Part shown: in pieces, positions 1 to 5,479 of the stretch
Position numbering within the stretch: position 1 is the stretch's first letter
Layout: the number at the start of each line of letters is the position of its first letter
From: Planctomycetota bacterium
Lineage (GTDB): Bacteria > Planctomycetota > PLA2 > JAEUHO01
Direction: 5' to 3'
NCBI GenBank assembly: GCA_026647295.1
Contig: JAPKHB010000131.1
Coordinates: 1 to 9,416, forward strand
DNA: 9,416 nucleotides
Made by a program: the position numbers and the translations under genes
Notes under the pieces: generated by a model
The model's input: only the letters and a program-made list of their open reading frames with translations
Database searches by the model: none
What the model was told of the DNA's origin: nothing

Positions 1-45
1 GAGGAGTTCTCCCTGGAGCGCTGCCTGGGCGTCACGCCCAAGTAG
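1..45 (+). CDS. C-terminal end of an unidentified protein (partial)
   Basis: Frame 1 is open from the first base and stops at TAG (43-45), giving the last 14 residues, EEFSLERCLGVTPK. All 14 sense codons end in G or C, as expected for a real gene in this genome, and this bias is lost after the stop. The start lies outside the window and I do not recognise the family from so short a tail. It points toward the minus-strand regulator at 886-1536, so the roughly 840-bp gap between them is a convergent 3' region. In-frame Gln/Lys-Glu-Gly repeats follow the stop and are described separately. Confidence 0.6.
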   Translation, partial: EEFSLERCLGVTPK

Positions 46-54
46 CGGCCGGAC

Positions 55-108
55 CAGGAAGGCAAGGAAGGCAAGGAAGGTCAAGAAGGCCAGGAAGGCC
101 AGGAAGGC
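55..108 (+). repeat. Six tandem 9-bp purine-rich units
   Basis: Six consecutive 9-bp units with consensus CAGGAAGGC run from 55 to 108. Units 2 and 3 begin with A, unit 3 ends in T, and unit 4 reads CAAGAAGGC. The strand is almost all purine apart from the unit-boundary C or T. The period keeps reading frame, so in the frame of the upstream partial gene the units would read (Q/K)-E-G, although a TAG at 43-45 precedes them. It may be a former coding tail or a simple slippage-grown repeat. Confidence 0.85.
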
Positions 109-486
109 ACTGACGAACGGCGCGGCCAAGGCCCGCGCGCTGGCAGATCAACTTCGGCGTCCAACGGGGGCGTACTTCGACTGGCTCCGGGTCCTTAGAG
201 ACCGTGTACCGAAGGAAGGCGCCACCGACTCACCCTCCTGAGCCGCCCGACCGGGACGAGCTCGACGAAGCGACTGGACAGACCCCGAAGCCAGGTCCCC
301 GGCGTCGTGGCCCCCGACCAGGCTCCAGGCTCAGGCTGCGCCCTGGGAAGAGGACACCCGCCATGCCGTAAGAGGAACTGCGACGCCACCCCGCCGGGAC
401 GGGGCTTGCAAACCCCTAGAAGGGAGCCAGGCTCCGGTGCATCATTCGAGCGACAGGAGCGAACGGGACGCGCGCTGGAACTCGGT
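109..486. other. Intergenic stretch with no recognisable gene
   Basis: I see no convincing coding frame here. Open frames on both strands are short, lack good starts and ribosome binding sites, and do not show the strong G/C third-position bias of the real genes nearby. The stretch looks somewhat less GC-rich than the rest of the window. It holds small inverted repeats: GGAGCC/GGCTCC around a single A (423-435) and GGAAC/GTTCC around TCG (477-489). I could not match it to RNase P RNA, tmRNA, SRP RNA or 6S RNA by their conserved motifs. Confidence 0.5.
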
Positions 487-850
487 TCCGCGCTGCCGCG
501 CGCCGACGCTTGGCAGGGGGGGTGCTGCGCGCGGGCGGCTTGAGGGCCCCGGCGCAAGGGGCGTGCAGTGCCGATGGGTCGCCGTCGTTCCAAGCGCCAG
601 GCCATCTGCGGCTTGCTCCGCGCTGCCGCGCGGACTCTACAAGGTCGGCACGCTCACGCGTGCCGACGCTTGGCAGGGGGGGTGCTGCGCGCGGGCGGCC
701 TGAGGGCCCCGGCGCAAGGGGCGCGACATTCCCCTCGTCCATCGCCGCTCCGCGGGCGGGGCGCTCTGCCATCTGCTCCGCGCTCCCGCGCGGACTCTAC
801 AAGGTCGGCACGCTCACGCGTGCCGACGCTTGGCAGGGGGGGTGCTGCGC
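487..850. repeat. Three structured direct repeats with a 160-bp period
   Basis: A core beginning GCCGACGCTTGGCAG, followed by the rest of a G7 run and TGCTGCGC, occurs at 502-530, 662-690 and 822-850, exactly 160 bp apart. Copies 2 and 3 agree over 614-690 and 774-850 with one mismatch. Copies 1 and 2 agree over 502-563 and 662-723 with one mismatch. The sequence between blocks differs but keeps the same length. Copies 2 and 3 carry a perfect hairpin, GTCGGCACG paired with CGTGCCGAC around a 6-nt loop (644-667, 804-827). Copies 1 and 2 carry GCCCC/GGGGC (546-562, 706-722). Copy 1 lacks 30 bp that include the 5' hairpin arm. Because 160 is not a multiple of three, the repeats cannot encode a repeated peptide in one frame. 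The place between convergent genes recalls REP/BIME-type elements; a structured RNA is also possible. Confidence 0.85.
644..667. other. Hairpin in repeat copy 2
   Basis: GTCGGCACG (644-652) and CGTGCCGAC (659-667) form a perfect 9-bp stem around the loop CTCACG. Flanking AAG and CTT could add three pairs across a bulged G. The same hairpin is present unchanged in copy 3 at 804-827. Copy 1 keeps only part of the 3' arm. Confidence 0.7.
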
Positions 851-863
851 ACACCCCCCCTGC
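833..863. terminator. Perfect 12-bp hairpin at the end of the array; possible terminator of the LuxR-type gene
   Basis: The 5' arm 833-844 (GCA, G7, TG) is perfectly complementary to 852-863 (CA, C7, TGC), with a 7-nt loop at 845-851. It lies 23 bases beyond the stop of the minus-strand regulator. There it could end transcription or shield the mRNA 3' end. Neither strand has a T tract after it, so classical intrinsic termination is not shown. The G7 belongs to repeat copy 3, while the C7 belongs to the sequence after the array breaks off. Confidence 0.5.
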
Positions 864-881
864 ACCCCCCCGCGCCCCCCC
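854..881 (-). other. Three C7 runs: G-quadruplex-capable on the minus strand
   Basis: C7 runs at 854-860, 865-871 and 875-881 give three G7 runs, separated by 3-4 nt, on the minus strand. They begin 5 bases past the regulator's stop codon. Each G7 can supply more than one G3 run, so an intramolecular quadruplex is possible. It would compete with the hairpin that uses the 854-860 run. Confidence 0.4.
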
Positions 882-885
882 GCGC

Positions 886-1536
886 CTACCCGCGGAGGGA
901 GACGTGGGGTCCGGCGGCGCCCGCGCCCAGCGGGGCGTCGAAGGCCCGCAGCGCGAGTTCGACGCGGTTGCGCACGGTGCACTTGGAGTAGACGCTCATC
1001 AGCACGTTCTTGACCGTCTTCTCGACGATGCCAAGTTTCTCGGCGACCTCGGAGTTGGTCAGGCCCCGCGCCACGCCCGCGGCGACCTGCGCCTCGCGCA
1101 CCGTGAGCCCGAAGCGGGCCTGGAGGCGCCGGACGGTGGGTTCGGCCCACGGCACGGCCGACTGCACCCGCAGCACGACGTGCGGCAGGCCGTCCACCTC
1201 GAACGCCTCAAAGCCGAGCCGCAGGCGGCGTTCGGCGTCGTCGGGGTAGTGGACCTCGACGGCGGGGGGATGGCGCGCGGCGCGCATCCGCTCGGCGTAC
1301 GCGGCCAGCCACTGGTCGACCCGGCCCGGCAGGAGCGGGTCGCGCCCCCGCGGCGTCCCGTCGCGAAGCAGGCTGCGGGCGGCGCCGTTGCTGTACACCG
1401 CGCGCCCGTCGAGCCCGAGCACGACGACCCCCCGCTCGGGGTCGGAGTCCAGAAGGTCACGGCTCAAGACCTGGAGGCTGCGTTCGTTCCAGCCCCGGCT
1501 GCCCGCTCCGTTGGAGATCAAACCTGGGTCTCCCAA
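886..1536 (-). CDS. LuxR/GerE-type transcriptional regulator with a PAS-like sensor domain
   Basis: The product is about 216 residues. Residues 32-125 look like a PAS-type sensor fold (GVVVLGLDGRAVYSN, then a strand-rich stretch ending LPHVVLRVQ). Residues 143-200 form a LuxR/GerE helix-turn-helix, with LTVREAQVAAGVARGLTN and then EVAEKLGIVEKTVKNVL, the usual recognition-helix pattern. There is no phosphoacceptor receiver domain, so the signal is probably a small ligand or partner protein sensed directly. That is inference. The longest start is TTG at 1536. A second in-frame TTG at 1521 has GGGAG eight bases before it and may be the true start, which would shorten the protein by five residues. 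The gene follows the MFS gene on the same strand after 195 bp, and may or may not regulate it. Confidence 0.85.
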   Translation of the reverse strand: MGDPGLISNGAGSRGWNERSLQVLSRDLLDSDPERGVVVLGLDGRAVYSNGAARSLLRDGTPRGRDPLLPGRVDQWLAAYAERMRAARHPPAVEVHYPDDAERRLRLGFEAFEVDGLPHVVLRVQSAVPWAEPTVRRLQARFGLTVREAQVAAGVARGLTNSEVAEKLGIVEKTVKNVLMSVYSKCTVRNRVELALRAFDAPLGAGAAGPHVSLRG

Positions 1537-1731
1537 GGGGGTCGCCGCCGGGGCACGCGGCCGGCCCCCGCGGCGGCCGGCGCCGACGCGGACGTACTCC
1601 GACCGATCTGTTTCGCCGCCCCCGGCAGCGCCGGACGACCGCCCTCTCGCGGGCCCGCAGCCCCAAGCCCGCTCTAGGGGGACGCCGCCGCCCCCCCGGG
1701 TGTTCCGATCCGACCGCCCCCCCGGATCGAA
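1537..1731. other. Intergenic region between the MFS and LuxR-type genes
   Basis: This 195-bp gap would contain the regulator's promoter if it is not cotranscribed with the MFS gene. I see no convincing -35/-10 pair. It holds two exact copies of CCGCCCCCCCGG (1688-1699, 1714-1725) and an inverted repeat, CGATCCG (1706-1712) with CGGATCG (1723-1729). The inverted repeat is just past the MFS stop, so it could be a 3' end structure, but no T tract follows. Confidence 0.45.
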
Positions 1732-2952
1732 CTAGCCGACTTCGCCGCCGGGAGCCTCGCGCACCCAGAGGAGGAGCAGCGCCCCCCCGAGGCCGGCGCA
1801 GAGGGCAACGCCCCAGAACACCGCCGCGTAGCCGGTCCCGGGCAGCAGCAGGCCGGTCAGCCAGGGCAGGACGCCCTGGAGGGCCATGGCCAGCGCCCCC
1901 ACCAGGCCGATCGGCGCGGTGGCGTCCCGGCCCGGCACGAGCAGCATCACCTGCGGCGCGTGGCAGGCCGTGCGGCTGCCCAGGTAGAGGCCCCCCGCAA
2001 ACGCCGCAGCCAGGTAGGCCGTGGGGCCCGGCGCCATGGCGACCCAGGCCGCCGCGCCGGCCGCGGCGAGCATGCCGGCGGCCAGCCAGAGCCGCGGCGT
2101 GACCCGCGCACCCGAGCCCAGCACGAGCACGCTGGAGACCAGGTGGCCCAGCGCGCCGACGGCGACCCAGGTCCCGGCGCTATCCCGCGGGAGCCCGTCC
2201 GCGCGCAACGCGGCGTCGGCGTAGAAGGCGACGAGCACGACCGAGGCGATGCCCAACGCGTCGGCGAGCATGAAGCGCCCCAGCGTGGGGGCTTCGCGCA
2301 GGATCCGGCCGAGGCCCTTGAGGTGCGCGGAGATGTTGCTGGCCGGGGGCCGCGGCCGGGGGCTCTCGCGGATCCACAGGAAGGGGAGCGAACCGACGGC
2401 CGAGACCACCGCGGCGAGCCCGAAGAGCAGGGCCCACGCGCGGGTGGGGTCCGCCCCCGGGGCGAGCACCGCGTGGGTGATGGCGCCGCCGAGCAGCGCG
2501 CCGACGCGGTTGGCGACGAAGGCCGTCGCGAGGATGCGCGGGCGGGACGCGGCGGGAAACAGTTCGCCGAGCAGGGCCATCCACCCGGGGATCAGGAAGC
2601 CGACCGAGAGGAAGAAGAGGCCCGTGCCCGCCAGGTAGGCCCCCCGGCTCGCCGCGGCGCCACTGGGCGCGACCAGGATCAGCAGCAGCGCGACCAGCCC
2701 GAGGAGGGCCGATCCGGCGAGGTGCCCCCAGAACACCAGGCCGCGCTTGGTGCGCAGCGGCTCCACCCACACCGCGCACAGCAGCATCGGCACGGCCAGC
2801 GCCACGCCCCCGACCAGCCAGCTCAATCCGACGAACGCCTCGGATCCGCCGAAGCCGTCGGCGAAGGTGGCCGCCATCGGGCCCTCGATCGTGAGCGCCC
2901 AGGCCAGGCCCCAGAAGAACTCGGGCAGGATGTAGGCGACGGCGTTTCGCAT
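1732..2952 (-). CDS. Major facilitator superfamily transporter
   Basis: This 406-residue, very hydrophobic protein has about 12 predicted membrane spans, the normal size and layout for MFS carriers. A central hydrophilic loop lies near residues 195-225 (RESPRPRPPASN to RILREAPTLGR). The segment at 129-153, GELFPAASRPRILATAF and then a Gly-rich helix, matches the loop after the fourth span in many MFS members. The substrate cannot be told from sequence. I chose ATG at 2952 because everything upstream in that frame is the terminator and tRNA-fMet. No Shine-Dalgarno is visible, so initiation may be leaderless or depend on a short leader. Only 39 bases separate it from the tRNA terminator, so its promoter probably lies there, where an inverted repeat is found. 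The LuxR-type gene follows downstream. Confidence 0.88.
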   Translation of the reverse strand: MRNAVAYILPEFFWGLAWALTIEGPMAATFADGFGGSEAFVGLSWLVGGVALAVPMLLCAVWVEPLRTKRGLVFWGHLAGSALLGLVALLLILVAPSGAAASRGAYLAGTGLFFLSVGFLIPGWMALLGELFPAASRPRILATAFVANRVGALLGGAITHAVLAPGADPTRAWALLFGLAAVVSAVGSLPFLWIRESPRPRPPASNISAHLKGLGRILREAPTLGRFMLADALGIASVVLVAFYADAALRADGLPRDSAGTWVAVGALGHLVSSVLVLGSGARVTPRLWLAAGMLAAAGAAAWVAMAPGPTAYLAAAFAGGLYLGSRTACHAPQVMLLVPGRDATAPIGLVGALAMALQGVLPWLTGLLLPGTGYAAVFWGVALCAGLGGALLLLWVREAPGGEVG

Positions 2953-2955
2953 GGT

Positions 2956-2978
2956 CGTACGGGGCCTGGCACCGTACG
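2956..2978 (-). promoter_or_regulatory. Inverted repeat before the MFS gene (candidate operator)
   Basis: CGTACGG (2956-2962) and CCGTACG (2972-2978) form a 7-bp inverted repeat with a 9-bp spacer, four bases before the MFS start codon. It fills most of the short gap between the tRNA-fMet terminator and the gene. On the minus strand TACGGT (2971-2976) resembles a -10 box. Position suggests a repressor site or a 5' UTR hairpin; nothing shows which. Confidence 0.3.
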
Positions 2979-2991
2979 GGTACTCCCGCCC

Positions 2992-3033
2992 AAAAACGAT
3001 CCGGGCCGCCGATCGTTCTGACCGGCGGCCCGG
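2992..3033 (-). terminator. Intrinsic terminator of tRNA-fMet
   Basis: Read on the minus strand, a perfect 11-bp GC stem (3023-3033 with 3001-3011) and an 11-nt loop are followed after four bases by five T residues (2992-2996). It begins six bases past the CCA end of tRNA-fMet. This is a textbook rho-independent terminator, and it separates the tRNA from the MFS gene. Confidence 0.8.
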
Positions 3034-3039
3034 GCCACT

Positions 3040-3114
3040 TGGTAGCGGGGGAGGGAGTCGAACCCTCGACCTCCAGGTTATGAGCCTGACGAGATACCAC
3101 TTCTCCACCCCGCG
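3040..3114 (-). tRNA. Initiator tRNA-fMet (CAU), CCA encoded
   Basis: A 75-nt cloverleaf with every arm intact. The 7-bp acceptor begins CGCGGGG, the D stem is GAGA/UCUC, the anticodon loop is CUCAUAA (anticodon at 3080-3082), the T arm is GAGGG-UUCGACU-CCCUC, and A73-CCA is encoded. Three features mark it as initiator rather than elongator Met or Ile2: the unpaired first acceptor position (C1 opposite U72), the A11:U24 pair in the D stem, and G30:C40 plus G31:C39 in the anticodon stem. Two details differ from the common bacterial form: C1 opposes U72 rather than A72, and the first of the three conserved G:C pairs is A29:U41. A terminator follows directly. Confidence 0.95.
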
Positions 3115-3137
3115 TCGCGGTTGGCGTGGCGAAGGAG

Positions 3138-3165
3138 AGGATAGGCGTCCGCCGGGGGGGTGCAA
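3138..3165 (-). promoter_or_regulatory. Candidate promoter of tRNA-fMet
   Basis: On the minus strand TTGCAC (3160-3165) and TATCCT (3138-3143) are separated by 16 bp. The -10 box ends 23 bases before the tRNA 5' end, leaving room for a short leader removed by RNase P. The -35 matches the consensus only in TTG, and a G7/C7 run lies in the spacer. Confidence 0.4.
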
Positions 3166-3181
3166 GCCGGGGGCGGAGCGC

Positions 3182-3203
3182 CCGGATCCGGGCCCGGATC
3201 CGG
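3182..3203. promoter_or_regulatory. 22-bp perfect palindrome in the divergent region
   Basis: Two 11-bp arms, each containing CCGGATCCGG, form an uninterrupted 22-bp palindrome. Equivalently, it is two GGATCC-centred 12-bp units in tandem. It lies between the minus-strand tRNA-fMet and the + strand M50 gene, 55 bases before the latter's start. Such a dyad fits a dimeric operator, but long GC palindromes arise more easily in DNA this rich in G and C. Confidence 0.35.
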
Positions 3204-3257
3204 CCGCGGGGGGCCGGCGATCGGGGCGCCCGGGGAGCGGGCCGTACAGTGGCGCCG

Positions 3258-4309
3258 ATGCGCGACGCCCATGGCCCCGACCCGGTCGGGTCCCCCCTCG
3301 TAAGGCTGCTCCAGGCCTCCTTCCGCCTCGGCTGGATCCGGGGGACGGAGGTGCGCGCCTACTGGCTCGCCCTGCTCGTGATGCCGCTGATCCTCCTGGA
3401 GGGCACCGGCTGGCTGCCGGCCTGGGAGCGCTGGGCCTACGTCCTGCTCCTGATCCTGCTGCTCTACGGGGTGATCCTGACCCACGAGTTCGGCCACGTG
3501 CGGGCCGGACGGCGCTACGGGATCGTGACCCCCCTGGTGACGCTCTCGCCGCTGGGCGGCGTCGCGCACATGAGCGCGGCGGCGCCGGGCCCGAAGGCCG
3601 AGATCCGGGTCTCCCTGATGGGGCCGCTCACCCACCTGGGCTGGCTGGCCGTGTTCGCGCCGCTGTCGTGGTGGGTGGTCCCCGAGCCCGGCGACGGCTG
3701 GATCCCGCCCGGCGCGCACCTGGACTACGTCTGGCTCGCCGTGGACGTGCTGGTGACGCTCAACCTCGGCCTCCTGTGCTTCAACCTCCTGCCCTGCTTC
3801 CCGATGGACGGCGGCCGCGTCCTGCGCGCCGCGCTCGCGCTGCGGATGCACCCCAACCGGGCCACCCTTCACGCCACGACCGTCGGCCTCTTGGGGGCGG
3901 CGCGTTCGGCGCGGTGGGCCTGGTGGGCTGGGTGAGCGGCAGCGGCCTCTTCCACACCGTGCTGTTGGTGATCGGGATCAGCAACGCGCTGGCCTGCGTG
4001 CAGGAGCGCCGGGCCGCGCGGTTCACGCCCGGCCCCTACCTGGACGGCGGGCGCCTGGCGCCGTGGGAGTCCGACGCCGACGCCTGGAAGCGCGGCGCCG
4101 CCGGGGGGGCGGGGTCCCGTCCCTCGCGGTGGGCGCGCTGGCGGGCCGGGCGGGCCGAGGCGCGCGCCCGCCGGGAAGCCCTCGCGCGCCAGCGGCTCCA
4201 GGTCGAGGTGGACCGCATCCTGGACAAGGTGCGGGCCGAGGGCATGGCCAGCCTCACGGCCCGGGAGCGGGCCACGCTGGAGCAGGCCAGCGACGCCTGG
4301 CGGCGGTAG
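3258..4309 (+). CDS. M50-family (site-2-protease-like) membrane metallopeptidase, interrupted by a one-base frameshift
   Basis: The first frame (3258-3935) has a multi-span membrane protein with the zinc motif HEFGH at residues 76-80 and the second signature NLLPCFPMDGGR at 176-187, where D184 is the expected third metal ligand. Both are intact. The frame then drifts into a Trp/Arg-rich tail and stops. The -1 frame continues sensibly from about 3893 to 4309: a last hydrophobic segment (FGAVGLVGWVSGSG and on), RFTPGPYL, a charged helix, and an end reading ILDKVRAEGMASLTARER. That tail resembles a short C-terminal motif seen in some rhomboid-type membrane proteins. One extra G in the G5 run at 3893-3897 would join both parts into about 350 residues. 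This could be a sequencing error, a true mutation or -1 frameshifting. The ATG at 3258 lacks a Shine-Dalgarno; TACAGT eight bases upstream could be a -10 box of a nearly leaderless message. tRNA-Val follows after 21 bp. Confidence 0.8.
3893..3897 (+). other. Point of the frame change in the M50 gene (G5 run)
   Basis: The reading frame passes from TTG GGG GCG (codons from 3891) into the -1 frame here. Adding one G gives LLGGGAFGAVGLVG, a smooth join into the last hydrophobic segment. The run would also let glycyl-tRNA on GGG (3894-3896) slip back one base with full pairing, so recoding cannot be excluded from the sequence alone. Confidence 0.75.
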
Positions 4310-4330
4310 GCTGGTGGGCCGCGACCCGAA

Positions 4331-4405
4331 GGGCGAATAGCTCAGGGGTAGAGCGCTTCTCTTACACGGAAGATGTCGGGGGTTCGACTCCCTCTTCGCC
4401 CACCA
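4331..4405 (+). tRNA. tRNA-Val (UAC), CCA encoded
   Basis: A complete 75-nt cloverleaf: acceptor GGGCGAA/UUCGCCC, D arm GCUC-AGGGGUA-GAGC, anticodon stem CUUCU/GGAAG with loop CUUACAC (anticodon UAC at 4363-4365), T arm with UUCGACU, A73 and encoded CCA. The T stem contains one G:U pair. It lies 21 bp after the M50 gene and 29 bp before the pseudouridine synthase, all on the + strand, so it may be processed from a shared transcript. Confidence 0.95.
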
Positions 4406-4434
4406 CCCGCCGCCGGCGGCCCCCGGAGCGCGCG

Positions 4435-5472
4435 ATGCCGGACCTGCCCCCCGAAGACCTGCGCCGGGCCCGCGTCCCGGCGCGCGACCAGGGTGCGCGC
4501 CTGGACCGCTTCCTCGTCGCATACTTCGAGCAGTACTCGCGCCGGCAACTCTCGCAGGCCGTGCGCGCGGGGCTGGTGCGCGTGAACGGGCGCGTCGCGC
4601 GCCCGGGGCTCAAGTTGCGCGCCGGGGACGAGGTCGAACTTCCGGTGTGGAGCCGCGCGCTCCCCGCGCTGGCCGGCGAACGCCGGGCCCGGCTCACGCG
4701 CGCGGCCCCGCCCGGCGAGGTCGCCGTCCTTTACCGCGACGACGACCTCCTGGTGGTGAACAAGCCCCCGGGCCTCGCCGTGCACGGCGGCGCCGGGCAG
4801 GCGCCCGGCCAGACGCTGATCGACGTCCTGCGCGAAGAGGTCCTGGCCGGCTTCGGCCTCGTGCACCGCCTGGACCGCGACACCTCCGGCGTGCTCGCCC
4901 TGGTGCGCGGGGAGGCGCCGCGCAAGGCGCTCGCCGCCGCCTTCGCCGACCCCGACGGCGGCGTGACCAAGGTCTACGACGCCGTGGTGGCCGGGGTGCC
5001 CGAGCCCGCGACCGGCGAGGTGGACCTGCCGCTCGTCCCGCCCGGGCACGGGGCGCCGGCGCGGGTGGACGCGGAGGCCGGCAAGCCGGCCCGCACGCGC
5101 TACCGGACCCTGGAGGCCTTCGGGCGCGCCGCGCGGCTCGAGGTCGAACCGGTGACGGGCCGCACCCACCAGATCCGCGTCCACCTGGCCGCCCTGGGCC
5201 ACCCGCTGCTGGTGGACCCGCTCTACGGCGCGCGGCGGGCGCTACGCATCCCCGACCCGCGGCCGGGCCAACCGGCCCTGTACCTCCATCGCACGCCGCT
5301 CCACGCCCGGCGGCTCACCCTCCCGCACCCGCGCACCGGGGCGCCGGCCACCTTCGAGGCGCCGGTGCCGGGCGACCTGAAGCACCTCCTGGAGGTGCTG
5401 CGGGTCGGGGCCGGGCGGGGCCGCGTCCGCGGCGGACTGCCGCCGGTGGGCGGCGCCCCGCCGCCGCGCTAA
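4435..5472 (+). CDS. RluC/RluD-type 23S rRNA pseudouridine synthase
   Basis: The 345-residue product has an S4 RNA-binding domain (about 20-75, RLDRFLVAYFEQYSRRQLSQAV to AGDEVELP) followed by the RluA-family catalytic domain (about 95-320). The catalytic motif HRLDRDTSG is at 144-152, with D147 as the expected nucleophile. NKPPGLAVHGG (109-119) and GRTHQIRVHLAALGHPLLVDPLYG (242-265, split here by function into TGRTHQIRVHL and GHPLLVDPLYG) are the other family signatures. An S4 domain argues for RluC or RluD rather than RluA. These convert specific uridines of 23S rRNA; the exact target cannot be assigned. ATG at 4435 has GGAG six bases before it. The end overlaps the convergent bL37-like gene by four bases. 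Confidence 0.93.
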   Translation: MPDLPPEDLRRARVPARDQGARLDRFLVAYFEQYSRRQLSQAVRAGLVRVNGRVARPGLKLRAGDEVELPVWSRALPALAGERRARLTRAAPPGEVAVLYRDDDLLVVNKPPGLAVHGGAGQAPGQTLIDVLREEVLAGFGLVHRLDRDTSGVLALVRGEAPRKALAAAFADPDGGVTKVYDAVVAGVPEPATGEVDLPLVPPGHGAPARVDAEAGKPARTRYRTLEAFGRAARLEVEPVTGRTHQIRVHLAALGHPLLVDPLYGARRALRIPDPRPGQPALYLHRTPLHARRLTLPHPRTGAPATFEAPVPGDLKHLLEVLRVGAGRGRVRGGLPPVGGAPPPR

Positions 5473-5479
5473 CGCGGCG
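5462..5479. terminator. Hairpin whose loop carries both convergent stop codons
   Basis: CGCCGCG (5462-5468) and CGCGGCG (5473-5479) form a perfect 7-bp stem with the loop CTAA. The loop contains the end of the + strand TAA (5470-5472) and of the minus-strand TAG (5471-5469). It could protect 3' ends in both directions. No T tract follows on either side, so a true terminator is not shown. Confidence 0.4.

Noticed and set aside
2..241. A second open frame over the 9-bp repeats, reading KARKARKVKKARKARKA like a histone-H1-type tail
   Set aside because: It has no ATG, GTG or TTG start in the window, overlaps the well-supported end of the frame-1 gene, and the basic pattern is explained by translating the 9-bp repeat.
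487..850. The repeat array as a CRISPR
   Set aside because: Repeats are far too long, there are only three copies, the intervening stretches are about 60-80 bp, and there are no cas genes.
510..1013. Open frames across the 160-bp repeats giving repeated GLYKVGTLTRADAW-type peptides
   Set aside because: The 160-bp period shifts frame between copies, no ribosome binding site is present, and the frame runs antisense into the LuxR-type gene.
568..1677. Long + strand open frame (369 codons) opposite the LuxR-type gene
   Set aside because: It is antisense to a gene with clear PAS and HTH motifs; long antisense frames are expected at this GC content.
1960..3021. Long + strand open frame (353 codons) opposite the MFS gene
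   Set aside because: The translation is low-complexity Arg/Gly/Glu-rich and is the shadow of a well-formed 12-span membrane protein.
2953..3165. N-terminal extension of the MFS protein to an upstream start
   Set aside because: The extension would be translated from the terminator and tRNA-fMet.
3126..3257. Earlier GTG start for the M50 gene
   Set aside because: The added segment is Arg/Gly low-complexity derived from the palindromic intergenic DNA; ATG at 3258 gives a normal N terminus.
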